From a bacterium (GTDB lineage Bacteria > Elusimicrobiota > Elusimicrobia > UBA1565 > UBA9628), in the NCBI GenBank assembly GCA_021806745.1, contig JAJZQS010000010.1, positions 1 through 41,820 of the forward strand: 41,820 bases of DNA. The letters run 5' to 3'. Shown piece by piece: positions 8,338-17,808 of this stretch. Position 1 is the stretch's first letter; the number at the start of each line of letters is the position of its first letter. The notes under the pieces are model-generated. The model ran no database searches. It saw only the letters and a program-made list of their open reading frames with translations, and was not told where the DNA came from. The position numbers and the translations under genes are program-made.

Positions 8338-9885
8338 TTAAGGCTTGGCGTCGCCGACGGGAGCCGACGGCTCGCCCGCGGCCGCGTCGGCCTCGGGTCC
8401 GCCGCCCGACACGCCCGAAGCGGCGGCTTCCACGGAAGACTCGGGGCGGACCGAGGCGGACCGCGGCGCCGCCGCGGCGGCGCGAATGGGGCTGGTTCGG
8501 GCGAAAAACGAGGAGAGGCTCATGAAAAGCCCGGCCAGGCCAGCCGCAACCGCCCACCAGGCCAGAGGCATGCCCCAGAAGTAGATCGACGCGCCCAGCG
8601 CCAAAGCCTGGACGGTCAGGCCCACCGACATGCGCGAGGCCGCGCGGGCGCCGCCGCGGTTGGACGCGGCCAGAATCAGCGCCGACAGCGCGCCGGCCGC
8701 GACGGCTCCGGCCAGGACCGCTTGCGGGACCGCGTAGATCGACATCGTCATCACGGCCTGCGTCGCGAGCAGGGCGGCTGCCGCGGCGGCGGGCAGCGCG
8801 CGGCGCACGCGGGCCGCGCGGGACAGCCCCGGAGCGCTCAGCGCCGAGTAGGCGGACTTGCCGAGGACCGCCGCGGCCAGCGCCGTGGCCAGCGGGTTCA
8901 GACCGACGATCGAAAATCCGTTGAAGGCCATCTGGCCCGCGGCCAAGACCACATGAGCGGTGGAGGCCGAAACCGCGGCGCCGGAAACCGCGGCGCCCAC
9001 GGCGCGACCCGCCCCGGCGCCGGAGCGGCGCGCGGAGACGAAGCCTCCCACCGCGCCGGTCGCGGCCGAGAAGGCCAGGGCCGCGGGGTGCATCGCGGCG
9101 AGCTTGGCGGCGATGCCCTGCGCTCCGCCGAACAGGGAGGAGACATGCGGCCAAGCCCAACGCGCGACCATCGTCGCCGACACGCCCATGCCCACCAGCC
9201 GCGCGACCTTCTGCATGCGCGCCGAGGGAACTCCGGGGGCCGTCGACGCCGCAGCGGCCGCCGAGGCGGGCTTCAGGCCGGAGGCGACGCGCTCGGCGCT
9301 TTCGGCCGCGGGCGACGGCGCGGCTTGAGGAGCGGTCGAGGCCTCCGCGCGGGAGCGCAAGCCGTCGAAAAGTCGACCGAGGGATGAAAACGAACCTTCG
9401 CGTCCCGAACGCGCGGCGAAATCCATGGACGGCGCGATGCGATCGGCGGGGTCCGCGCGAAGAACGCCTTGTTCTGACGAGCGCGGGGCGGGCGCCGCGT
9501 CGGAAGCCTCCGTCGGGACCGCGTTCGCGGAGGGGGCGGCGGCTTCGGGCGCGGACGCCTCGGGCGCGGCGACGGTCGCGGGCGCGGCTTCAGACGGCGC
9601 GGGGGCGGCCGCCGGTGCGGCGGCAGGCGACGGCGTGGCGGCCGCCTGGGGCGCGGCGCCGGGCTCGACGGCGGGCGCGGCCAGAAGGGAATTCGCGGCG
9701 GCGGGGGCGAGCGTCGGCGAGATCGCAGAGACGGCCGGAGCGATGATCATGGGCGCGGCGTGCGAGGCCGAGGCGGCTCCCGCGTCCATCGCGCCGACTT
9801 CCTGGGCCGCCGAGAAAACCGGGGCGACGCCGACGAGGGTCGCGGCCAGCGCCGCGCTCAGGCACTTCGGGAGTGATCGCTTCAT
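8338..9885 (-). CDS. Ala/Pro-rich protein with C-terminal multi-TM domain, paralog A
   Basis: Signal peptide, long low-complexity Ala/Pro region, LFDG motif, then multiple hydrophobic segments; homologous block with the next gene (GFSIVGLNPLATALAAAVLGKSAY). Confidence 0.8.
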   Translation of the reverse strand: MKRSLPKCLSAALAATLVGVAPVFSAAQEVGAMDAGAASASHAAPMIIAPAVSAISPTLAPAAANSLLAAPAVEPGAAPQAAATPSPAAAPAAAPAPSEAAPATVAAPEASAPEAAAPSANAVPTEASDAAPAPRSSEQGVLRADPADRIAPSMDFAARSGREGSFSSLGRLFDGLRSRAEASTAPQAAPSPAAESAERVASGLKPASAAAAASTAPGVPSARMQKVARLVGMGVSATMVARWAWPHVSSLFGGAQGIAAKLAAMHPAALAFSAATGAVGGFVSARRSGAGAGRAVGAAVSGAAVSASTAHVVLAAGQMAFNGFSIVGLNPLATALAAAVLGKSAYSALSAPGLSRAARVRRALPAAAAAALLATQAVMTMSIYAVPQAVLAGAVAAGALSALILAASNRGGARAASRMSVGLTVQALALGASIYFWGMPLAWWAVAAGLAGLFMSLSSFFARTSPIRAAAAAPRSASVRPESSVEAAASGVSGGGPEADAAAGEPSAPVGDAKP

Positions 9886-9955
9886 GACTTTAGGATAGCC
9901 GCAGCCGCGTTCCGGCGCCTGATTCGAACGGCCCCCCGCGCTCGGACCGGAAGAC

Positions 9956-11365
9956 CTAGGCCTTGGGCGGCGCGGGAGGGCCGTCGGCGGGCGCTGCAGG
10001 CGCGGGCGGGGCGGGGGGAGTCTTGGGCGCGAACAGGGACGCCCATAAGGAGACGAGCGCGGAGCGAAACTCAGCGAAGCCCACGGTCAGCACGTCCCAG
10101 AAGCCCCAAACGGCCAGCGCCGCGAAGGGCAGGGAAAACCAAGGATTGGAGAGCGCCAGCGCCAAGCCGCCCATCAAGGACTGGAGAACGAAGCCTCGCG
10201 CCATTTGGTTGGGCCCGTTGGGGTCGGAACGGCCGGGCGTGAACAGCGTCGCGTAGAAGGCGGCGATGAGGCCGGTCACCGACAGCGCCGAGGCCGCCAG
10301 CGCGTGCGTCCAACTGGAGACGGCCACGAATTGGGCGATCGTGTAGGCGTTGAGGCCGAAGGCCGCCGCCACGGCCGGGAAGGCGCTGAAGATGCGGTCG
10401 GCGGAAGTCGTGGTCGCGGAGCCGAACTTGCCCTCGAAGGCGGTGTGGCCCAGCGCGGCCGTGACCAGCGCGGTGGACACCGGGTTGACGCCGGCAAACG
10501 AGAAGCCCGACAGTGCCGACTGCGCCATGCCCATGAGCGCGTAGGTGCCCGCGCCTCCGATGACGCCGTAGCGCAGGGCCGAGGAAAAAACCTGGCCGGA
10601 ACTCGGCGGCCCGCCCTCGGCGCGCCTCGCGGCGACCAGGCCGTAGACGACGCCGACGGCGGCGCTGAGCAAGGTGGCCGTCGGGTGCAGCGCCGAGAGC
10701 ATCGAAGCCGTGGTGAGGGCCGTGAACGGTGCGGACGCGGCCGCCGCGGCGGTCGCCGCCAGCGCGGGGACAGGAGCCAGCAAGACCGCGGCGGCGGCGA
10801 CGGCCAGGGGAACGGCGCGGCGGGCGCGGGAAGGCGAAAGCCGGGAGGGGGTGGGCCGGCCGACGGAGGAAGCCGCCGCGACCGCCGACGCGCCGGCGGT
10901 CGCGGCGCCGGCGTTCGAGCGGCCGTCGAAGACGGCGTCAAGCGACGGGGCGCTCGGGCGAGCGCGGGCGAAGATGGATTTCAGGACCGCCGTCGCCCGG
11001 GGGACTCGGGCCGCGGCGGGCTCGGGGCGAGCGGCCGGGGAGACCGCCGAGGCGGGGGCCAATGCGGCCTGTTCGTCGGCGGCGGGCGCGGGCGCGGCTG
11101 CTGCCGGGGCGGCGGGAAGCGCCGTTGCCGGGATGGGCGCGGCCGCGGAAAACGCGGGGGCCGCGATCGGCGCCGCAAGCGAGAGGGCGGAAAGCGAAGC
11201 AGCGGCCGACGGCGACGGGCTTGCCGACAGCAAGGCGGCGCCGACGGGGACTTCGATCGGCGCTTCGGGCGCGGCGGCGCGGGCGACGACTTCCTGCGCG
11301 CCGGCGGGTGCGGCAATAAGAACGGCGAGCGCGGCGGCAAGGCCGCGGGAGAAAGCGCGAATCAT
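9956..11365 (-). CDS. Ala/Pro-rich protein with C-terminal multi-TM domain, paralog B
   Basis: Start MIRAFSRGLAAALAVLIAAPAGAQ at 11365 (alternative 11377); VFDG motif; GFSFAGVNPVSTALVTAALGHTAF matches paralog A. Confidence 0.8.
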   Translation of the reverse strand: MIRAFSRGLAAALAVLIAAPAGAQEVVARAAAPEAPIEVPVGAALLSASPSPSAAASLSALSLAAPIAAPAFSAAAPIPATALPAAPAAAAPAPAADEQAALAPASAVSPAARPEPAAARVPRATAVLKSIFARARPSAPSLDAVFDGRSNAGAATAGASAVAAASSVGRPTPSRLSPSRARRAVPLAVAAAAVLLAPVPALAATAAAAASAPFTALTTASMLSALHPTATLLSAAVGVVYGLVAARRAEGGPPSSGQVFSSALRYGVIGGAGTYALMGMAQSALSGFSFAGVNPVSTALVTAALGHTAFEGKFGSATTTSADRIFSAFPAVAAAFGLNAYTIAQFVAVSSWTHALAASALSVTGLIAAFYATLFTPGRSDPNGPNQMARGFVLQSLMGGLALALSNPWFSLPFAALAVWGFWDVLTVGFAEFRSALVSLWASLFAPKTPPAPPAPAAPADGPPAPPKA

Positions 11366-11460
11366 CGCCCGTATCATACCGCGCGGACGGTGATCGCGCC
11401 CGGTGCGAAAGGCCCGGAAACACGCGGCCGGAGGACCCAGCGCGGACCGGGACGCGGGGT

Positions 11461-12795
11461 CTAGGGCGCGCCGCGCCGGCGCGCCAGATCGTGGAAGGAA
11501 TCCGACCGCAGATCCGCGGCGGTCACGCCCGCGGCGGCGAGTTCGCTTTCACCGAGCGCGCCGCAGTCGAGCCCGCGCCGAAAGAAGTTGAGCAGGCCGC
11601 GGCCGGTCGCCGCGTCGTCGAAGGCGCCGCCCGCGCGGGTGGCTTGCGCGCAGCGCTCCAAGAATCCGCGCAGGCGCCGCGTCGCGGAGGGAAGTCCCGC
11701 GAGAAAAAAAGCGTAGACCGCCGCGTGCCGCGAGACGAGTTGCGCGGGGTGCAGGTCCCAGCCCTGATCGAATCCCTCCGCGAGCGTTCGACTCGCGTCG
11801 TCGAAGTGCGCGCGCCAGGCCCCGCGCACGGCCGCGGCGTTTTCGCGCTCCTGCTCCGGCGTCAGCGGCCGCCCGGGTTCGGCACGGTGGGGTTCCGCGG
11901 GCAGAATCGTCGTCGCGCCGTCGCTGAGAGCGGCGCCGGTTCCGTAGAGAGCGGCCTGCATCGCGGCGCGGGCGAAGACGCAGGCCGGGTGCGACAGGTT
12001 CTGGTGCGAGGCGGCCACCGCGCAGGCCGCGGTGTAGTCGTAGGCGCCGAAGTGGACGCCGTCGGCGCGCGCGCCCAGCGCGGCATGGAGGGCGCGCAGG
12101 GGACTGGCGCCGTCCGGACCCACGAGCGCGTCGGGGGATTCGACCATGATCTCGGCGCGGATCGACCCCGGCGACAGCCGCTTGGCGCGCTCGAAGTCGG
12201 ACAGCAGGCCCGCCAGCGCGCGGCACTGTTCGGGCCGCGAGACCTTGGGAAGGGTCACGCGGAAATTCGGCGGCAATCGGCCCTTGGTCCGGCGCACGAG
12301 CGCGGTCAGGAACACGTCGAGCGTGCGCGCGCCGCGCCGCGCGGTCGCGCCGTCGAGCGCCTTGATGCGCAGGCCGATGAACGGCGGCAGAAGCCCCTCG
12401 TCGAATCCTCGCGCCAGTTCCTCGGCGGCGGCGGCGGCGTGGGCGTCTTCCTCCGCGTCGGGACGCGGGCCGTAGCCGTCTTCGAAGTCGATTCGATAGT
12501 CCTCCACGGGCTCGCGCTTGAGCTTTTCGACCACGCGCTCGTAGACGGGCCGCGCCAGAGCCGCGTCCAGCCCCAGCGCCGTCGCCAGGGATTCCGCGTC
12601 CGGCGCGTGGCGCGAGAGCGCGCGCAGCGCCAGCTCGCCCAGACGGTGCGCCGTGTCGCGCCGGAACAAGTGCGCGCCGCCGTAGACCGTGTGCACGGGA
12701 CGGCGGGCGGTGGCCTTCTCTTCGTCGGCGCCGCGCGCCAGGCGCGACAGGCGCGCGGCGATTTTTCTCGGCTCGAGGGTGGTCTGGGGCTTCAT
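11461..12795 (-). CDS. HpcH/HpaI aldolase-like protein (DUF6986-type)
   Basis: VHTVYGGAHLFRRDTAHRLGELA, EDYRIDFEDGYGPRPDAEEDAHA, VHFGAYDYTAACAVAASHQ; 444 aa. Confidence 0.75.
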   Translation of the reverse strand: MKPQTTLEPRKIAARLSRLARGADEEKATARRPVHTVYGGAHLFRRDTAHRLGELALRALSRHAPDAESLATALGLDAALARPVYERVVEKLKREPVEDYRIDFEDGYGPRPDAEEDAHAAAAAEELARGFDEGLLPPFIGLRIKALDGATARRGARTLDVFLTALVRRTKGRLPPNFRVTLPKVSRPEQCRALAGLLSDFERAKRLSPGSIRAEIMVESPDALVGPDGASPLRALHAALGARADGVHFGAYDYTAACAVAASHQNLSHPACVFARAAMQAALYGTGAALSDGATTILPAEPHRAEPGRPLTPEQERENAAAVRGAWRAHFDDASRTLAEGFDQGWDLHPAQLVSRHAAVYAFFLAGLPSATRRLRGFLERCAQATRAGGAFDDAATGRGLLNFFRRGLDCGALGESELAAAGVTAADLRSDSFHDLARRRGAP

Positions 12796-12811
12796 CGCGC
12801 GGCGTCGAGGG

Positions 12812-14038
12812 CTACTCGGCTTGCGCGAAGCCGTGCAGGGCGCCGACGCCGCGGTAGACCATTCCCGAGATCTCGCGGATCACGTTGCCGCGCTCGCGCA
12901 GCCAGCGGAAGTAGTGCCGGGCGCGGCGGCGCTTCTCGATGATGCCGACCATCGCGTAAGCGTATTCACGACCGTCGGGGCCCTTGGCGCGCAGTACGCC
13001 GATGTCGCCGCACAGCCGGCTGGTGCTGCCGGTCTTGCTGTAGACCTGGACGTCGTCGGGCAGAGGCGCGCCGGTCTTGAGACGGTCGCGCTTGGGCAGG
13101 GCCATTAGGCGCTTGATTTCCTGCGAGCCGGGAAGCTGGTCGCGCCACAGCGCCAGCAGGAAGCGGCTATAGTCGCGCGCCGAGGCCTTGTTGCGGTAGG
13201 TGCGGCCGTCGGCCGGAATGTACTCCTTGATCTGGACGCCCGACAGCAGGGCGCCGTAGCGCTCGCGCAGCAGGCGCTGGACGGCCGCGGGTCCGCCGAC
13301 GCGGCGCATCGCCCAATCCGCAGCGGCGTTGTCGGAGCGCTGGATCATCTTCTCCAGGTGCGAACGAGCCGAGGCGTCGTAGACGAGCTTGCCGTCGGCG
13401 ACGCGGCTCATGAAGGCCAGCGCGATCAGCGGCTTGACGAGGCTGGCGGTCTGCAGTTCGTCGTCGGCGTTGATCTCGACGAGGGTCTCGCCGGTGGTGA
13501 AATCGTAGACCGACCAGGCGGTGCGCTCGTCGCGCGCCAGGCGTCCCTCGCGACGCAGTTCGAGGACGTGCGCGGCGAGCAGGCCTTCGAGCCGGCGCTT
13601 CTCGGAGGCGCGCGCGGTTTCCAGAGGTACGACGACCCTCGGCGCGCGAGTCTTGCGCGCGCGCGCGTGCTTCGTCGCGGCGCGCGCGACCGCGACGGGA
13701 GCGGGCGGCGCGTCGATCATGACCCAGTCGCGCGAGGCCACGATCCAGGCCTTGCCGAGTTTGTGGCGGCGCAGGACGAGTGACTGCCGCTTGGCGGCTC
13801 GCATCGCGCCGTTGCGGTCGCGGCCGCGCAGGTAAATCACCCCATAGGCGCCGTCGGCGGCAACCACGCGCAGGTGCCGTCGCGCCGTGGGACCGAGGAG
13901 CTTGCCCACCGCGTCGCGCCTGGCCGCGGCGGATGCCTGGTCGACATGCCACAAATAGGACAAGTCGTAGGTGCCCGGCGCGGCCGCGCGCGCCGCCGCG
14001 GCGAAAAAAACCAACGCCAGCCATGCATGGGCGCGCAT
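12812..14038 (-). CDS. Serine hydrolase (class A beta-lactamase/PBP-like fold)
   Basis: SxxK (TASLVKPL), SDN (QRSDNAA), KTG (YSKTGSTSRLCGD) motifs in order; N-terminal signal peptide. Confidence 0.85.
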   Translation of the reverse strand: MRAHAWLALVFFAAAARAAAPGTYDLSYLWHVDQASAAARRDAVGKLLGPTARRHLRVVAADGAYGVIYLRGRDRNGAMRAAKRQSLVLRRHKLGKAWIVASRDWVMIDAPPAPVAVARAATKHARARKTRAPRVVVPLETARASEKRRLEGLLAAHVLELRREGRLARDERTAWSVYDFTTGETLVEINADDELQTASLVKPLIALAFMSRVADGKLVYDASARSHLEKMIQRSDNAAADWAMRRVGGPAAVQRLLRERYGALLSGVQIKEYIPADGRTYRNKASARDYSRFLLALWRDQLPGSQEIKRLMALPKRDRLKTGAPLPDDVQVYSKTGSTSRLCGDIGVLRAKGPDGREYAYAMVGIIEKRRRARHYFRWLRERGNVIREISGMVYRGVGALHGFAQAE

Positions 14039-14091
14039 ACGGCAATGGTAACAGTTTTTTTGGGATTTCGTCAGGGGGGCCGAGAGAAATT

Positions 14092-14129
14092 TTCAAAAAG
14101 CAAGGAAGCCCTCCTCGCGGAGGGCTTCC
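14092..14129 (-). terminator. Rho-independent terminator downstream of hsp20
   Basis: On minus: GGAAGCCCTCC-gcga-GGAGGGCTTCC followed by TTGCTTTTTG. Confidence 0.85.
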
Positions 14130-14152
14130 CGGTTTTCGCGGCGTTTCTCGGT

Positions 14153-14611
14153 CTAGCCGATGGCGATCTTGCGCGCGCGGGCCTCTTCGGCCTTCGGCAG
14201 GCGGATTTCAAGCACGCCGTCGCGCATGGACGCCACGGCCTTGGCGGCGTTCACATCGGCGGGCAGGTCGAACGCCCGGTAGAACTCTCCGCGCGCAAGC
14301 TCGCGGCGCACCCAGGAGTCCTCGTCGGAGCCCAGCGGTTTCATGCGTCCCGACAGCACGAGCGCGTGGTCTTTGATTTCCAGCGTCACGTCTTCCTTGG
14401 ACAGGCCGGGAAGAGCCGCGTAGAGCACGAGTTCGGCGTCGGTCTCGCGGATGTCGACGGCCGGCGTCCAGCCCAGGCCCGCGCTCTGGCGGCGGGTGCC
14501 GTAGAACGGCGACGGTCCGAACACGGACTCCATCAGGCGGTCCAGCGTGCGGACGTCGGTCTGCGCGGCCTCTTCGCCGTCTCGGATGAGCATCGCGTAT
14601 TTGTCGTTCAT
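14153..14611 (-). CDS. Small heat shock protein, Hsp20/alpha-crystallin family
   Basis: WTPAVDIRETDAELVLYAALPGLSKEDVTLEIKDHALVLSGR...GEFYRAFDLPADVNAAKAVASMRDGVLEIRLPKAEEARARKI; GGGAGG SD upstream of ATG at 14611. Confidence 0.95.
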   Translation of the reverse strand: MNDKYAMLIRDGEEAAQTDVRTLDRLMESVFGPSPFYGTRRQSAGLGWTPAVDIRETDAELVLYAALPGLSKEDVTLEIKDHALVLSGRMKPLGSDEDSWVRRELARGEFYRAFDLPADVNAAKAVASMRDGVLEIRLPKAEEARARKIAIG

Positions 14612-14656
14612 GGTGTTGCCTCCCAAGATCGCGTCGTTTCCGGCGCGGATTTATAA

Positions 14657-14683
14657 TTGGCAGTCAATGTGCCCGACTGCCAG
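14657..14683. promoter_or_regulatory. CIRCE-like operator (variant) upstream of hsp20
   Basis: TTGGCAGTC-AATGTGCCC-GACTGCCAG, a 9-9-9 inverted repeat. Confidence 0.85.
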
Positions 14684-14686
14684 ATT

Positions 14687-14715
14687 ATTTTAACGCACGA
14701 ATTTAAAATTGTCAA
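14687..14715 (-). promoter_or_regulatory. hsp20 promoter TTGACA-N17-TAAAAT
   Basis: Minus strand: TTGACA (14715-14710), 17 nt, TAAAAT (14692-14687), with the CIRCE-like site immediately downstream. Confidence 0.8.
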
Positions 14716-14761
14716 TATGGCATGTTGATTGCCAGTTTTGATCCGCCTCGGGGGCAATTGA

Positions 14762-15835
<1,074 letters not shown>

Positions 15836-15838
15836 CGC

Positions 15839-17731
15839 TTAGCGGCGAGGCTTCTTTTTCGGGCGCGCAGGCTTGGCCGGAGCCGGCCGCCGCGGTTTAC
15901 GCTTGGGGCCGGAGGGAGCCGCCGGGCCCGAGCCGCCGCCGTGCCGAGCCGCCGCGGCGCGCATCTTGGCCAGAATGGCGGAGGTCGGCGCGGAGGCCAG
16001 GCCCCAGAGCAAGTCGAAGTGCGCCTGCATGTAGGCGGCGTGGAAGCTTTGCCACAGCTCGACGTTCTCGAAATTGTGGAGGAAGGCGTTTTCGCTGATG
16101 TTGAGCGAGTCGCCGAGCTTGGCCAGAGCGTCGGGGGCCGCGCCGTCGAAGACCATCACTTTCTCATGCATCTTGGACGCGTATGTATACGGCGCGCCGC
16201 GAAGCACGACGTCGGGGCCGGCGATGGTCTTGAGCTGAAGCCCGTTCTTCATCAAGGGAAGCAGTTCGGCGCCCGCGCCGGCGACTTCCCCGACGTCGGC
16301 GATCAGGCGCACGGGGATGTTCTTGGCCAGCAGGGCCCGGATGGCGGCGGAGAGGCTCGGCGTCGGGTAGGGCGCGAACATGAGGATGTCGAGCGTGCGC
16401 TTGACGGTCTGCACGGCCCGGGTCAGCCAGCTTTCGGCCGTGCCGCCGGGAGTGCCCATGGCTTTGGGAAAAGGCACGCCGTGGAAGTTCAGCGTGCGGC
16501 TGGGGTCTTGGGGGATCGGGTCGGAGGGGTCCATCACCGGATCTTGCGGCTGAAGCGAGCTCGAGTACGGACGCGCGCGGCGGTAGATCCAAGCGTGGAA
16601 CTTCGAATAAAAAGAAATGCGGTCGGGATCGTTCGTGAAGACGACGTTTTCCCAGTGGCTGTTTTGCGAGGCCAGGGAATAGTTGAAGGAGCCCGACTGC
16701 AGGAGTTGGGACCCATCGGCGGCGGTGAAGACGGTGAACTTGTCGTGGTTGATGCCGATGGGGCCCAGCCCCTTGAGGATGCGCAGTTCCAGGTTCGGCC
16801 CGAGATTGGCGACGATGTAGTTCATCGCGGGCGTGGGCTGGGGCAGGGGTTCCCCGGTCTTTTGGGAGCGGGCGATGTTTTCCGGCATGCGCTGCGGAAA
16901 CCAGTTGCTGTAGTCGCCGACGATGACTTGTTTTTTGCCCGCCTTCGCGGCCGCGACGATGGCCTGGGCCATGGCCATGTCGTCGAAGTTGTACATCGCG
17001 ATGAGCGCCGAGGAGCTCTGCGCGTGCGCGGAAAGCCAAAGCGCGAAGATGTCGTCGCCGACGGTGGGCAGAGCGATCACGGGCAAAACGGCCGCGCCGA
17101 AAGTCACGGTCGGGCGCGTTTTGGGGTTCAGGATGCCGGAGCCGGCGGAGGGGGAGACGACGGGGCCGTGTGAATCGGGGGACTCGGGTTGGTCGCCGGA
17201 CTCGGCTTGTCCCCAGTCCAAAAATTGTTGAAGAGTCGCGGCGAGATTTTCGGACAGCCGCGGACGCGCGCGCGACAGCAGGCTTTGGGCGGCGCGGGCG
17301 GCGGCGGCGCGCGAGGAGGCCGCGCGCGCGGCGAAGGCGGGGTCGCGTGCGGCCTGCGCGTCGATCTTGCCGGAGACGGCCGCCAGGCGCTTGGCCGCCG
17401 CCGCGGGAACGCCGGCCTGGCGCAGGCGTTCGGGAGTCGCCGAGGTCGGCGCGGCCAGAACCGCGAGCGCGGCGGAGTAGGCCGCCGCGGCCGGAGCGCT
17501 TTGGATCGAGGCCGCGCGAGCGCTCAAGGCGTCGAGCGAAGACAGCGCCAGCGCGGGGCTGCGCAGGGACAGGCCGCCCGCCGCGCGCGTCAGCGCGGCG
17601 GCCGCGCCGCCGGAGAAAGCCGAGGCGACGGCGCTGGCGGGCAGCGCCGGAAGCGCCGGCTCGACGACGACCGCGCCCGCGGGCGCGGCCAGAAGCAACG
17701 AGAGTAGAACGCGAAGCGCGCGCGACATCAT
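15839..17731 (-). CDS. Secreted phospholipase D-like protein (two HKD-like motifs)
   Basis: Signal peptide; INHDKFTVF...GSFNYS and SKMHEKVMVFDG; Ala-rich N-terminal region; basic Pro/Arg/Lys C-terminal tail. Confidence 0.82.
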   Translation of the reverse strand: MMSRALRVLLSLLLAAPAGAVVVEPALPALPASAVASAFSGGAAAALTRAAGGLSLRSPALALSSLDALSARAASIQSAPAAAAYSAALAVLAAPTSATPERLRQAGVPAAAAKRLAAVSGKIDAQAARDPAFAARAASSRAAAARAAQSLLSRARPRLSENLAATLQQFLDWGQAESGDQPESPDSHGPVVSPSAGSGILNPKTRPTVTFGAAVLPVIALPTVGDDIFALWLSAHAQSSSALIAMYNFDDMAMAQAIVAAAKAGKKQVIVGDYSNWFPQRMPENIARSQKTGEPLPQPTPAMNYIVANLGPNLELRILKGLGPIGINHDKFTVFTAADGSQLLQSGSFNYSLASQNSHWENVVFTNDPDRISFYSKFHAWIYRRARPYSSSLQPQDPVMDPSDPIPQDPSRTLNFHGVPFPKAMGTPGGTAESWLTRAVQTVKRTLDILMFAPYPTPSLSAAIRALLAKNIPVRLIADVGEVAGAGAELLPLMKNGLQLKTIAGPDVVLRGAPYTYASKMHEKVMVFDGAAPDALAKLGDSLNISENAFLHNFENVELWQSFHAAYMQAHFDLLWGLASAPTSAILAKMRAAAARHGGGSGPAAPSGPKRKPRRPAPAKPARPKKKPRR

Positions 17732-17808
17732 GGCTTGAGCTTACCGCGCGCGCGCGATCGGCGATAGAGTCCTATGGCCCCGCCGGACGGGGACGGAAGA
17801 CCCAGCGT

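Noticed and set aside
10205-11464. 419-codon + strand ORF, Gly/Arg-rich, opposite paralog B
   Set aside because: Low-complexity antisense of an Ala/Pro-rich gene; the minus-strand gene has a signal peptide and homology to its neighbour.
14718-14735. Possible third CIRCE-like half-site (TGGCA...GATTGCCAG) between hsp20 and the OYE gene
   Set aside because: Only one half matches; at the correct 9-nt spacing the other half (TTGTCAATA) is poor. May be a degenerate site or unrelated dyad.
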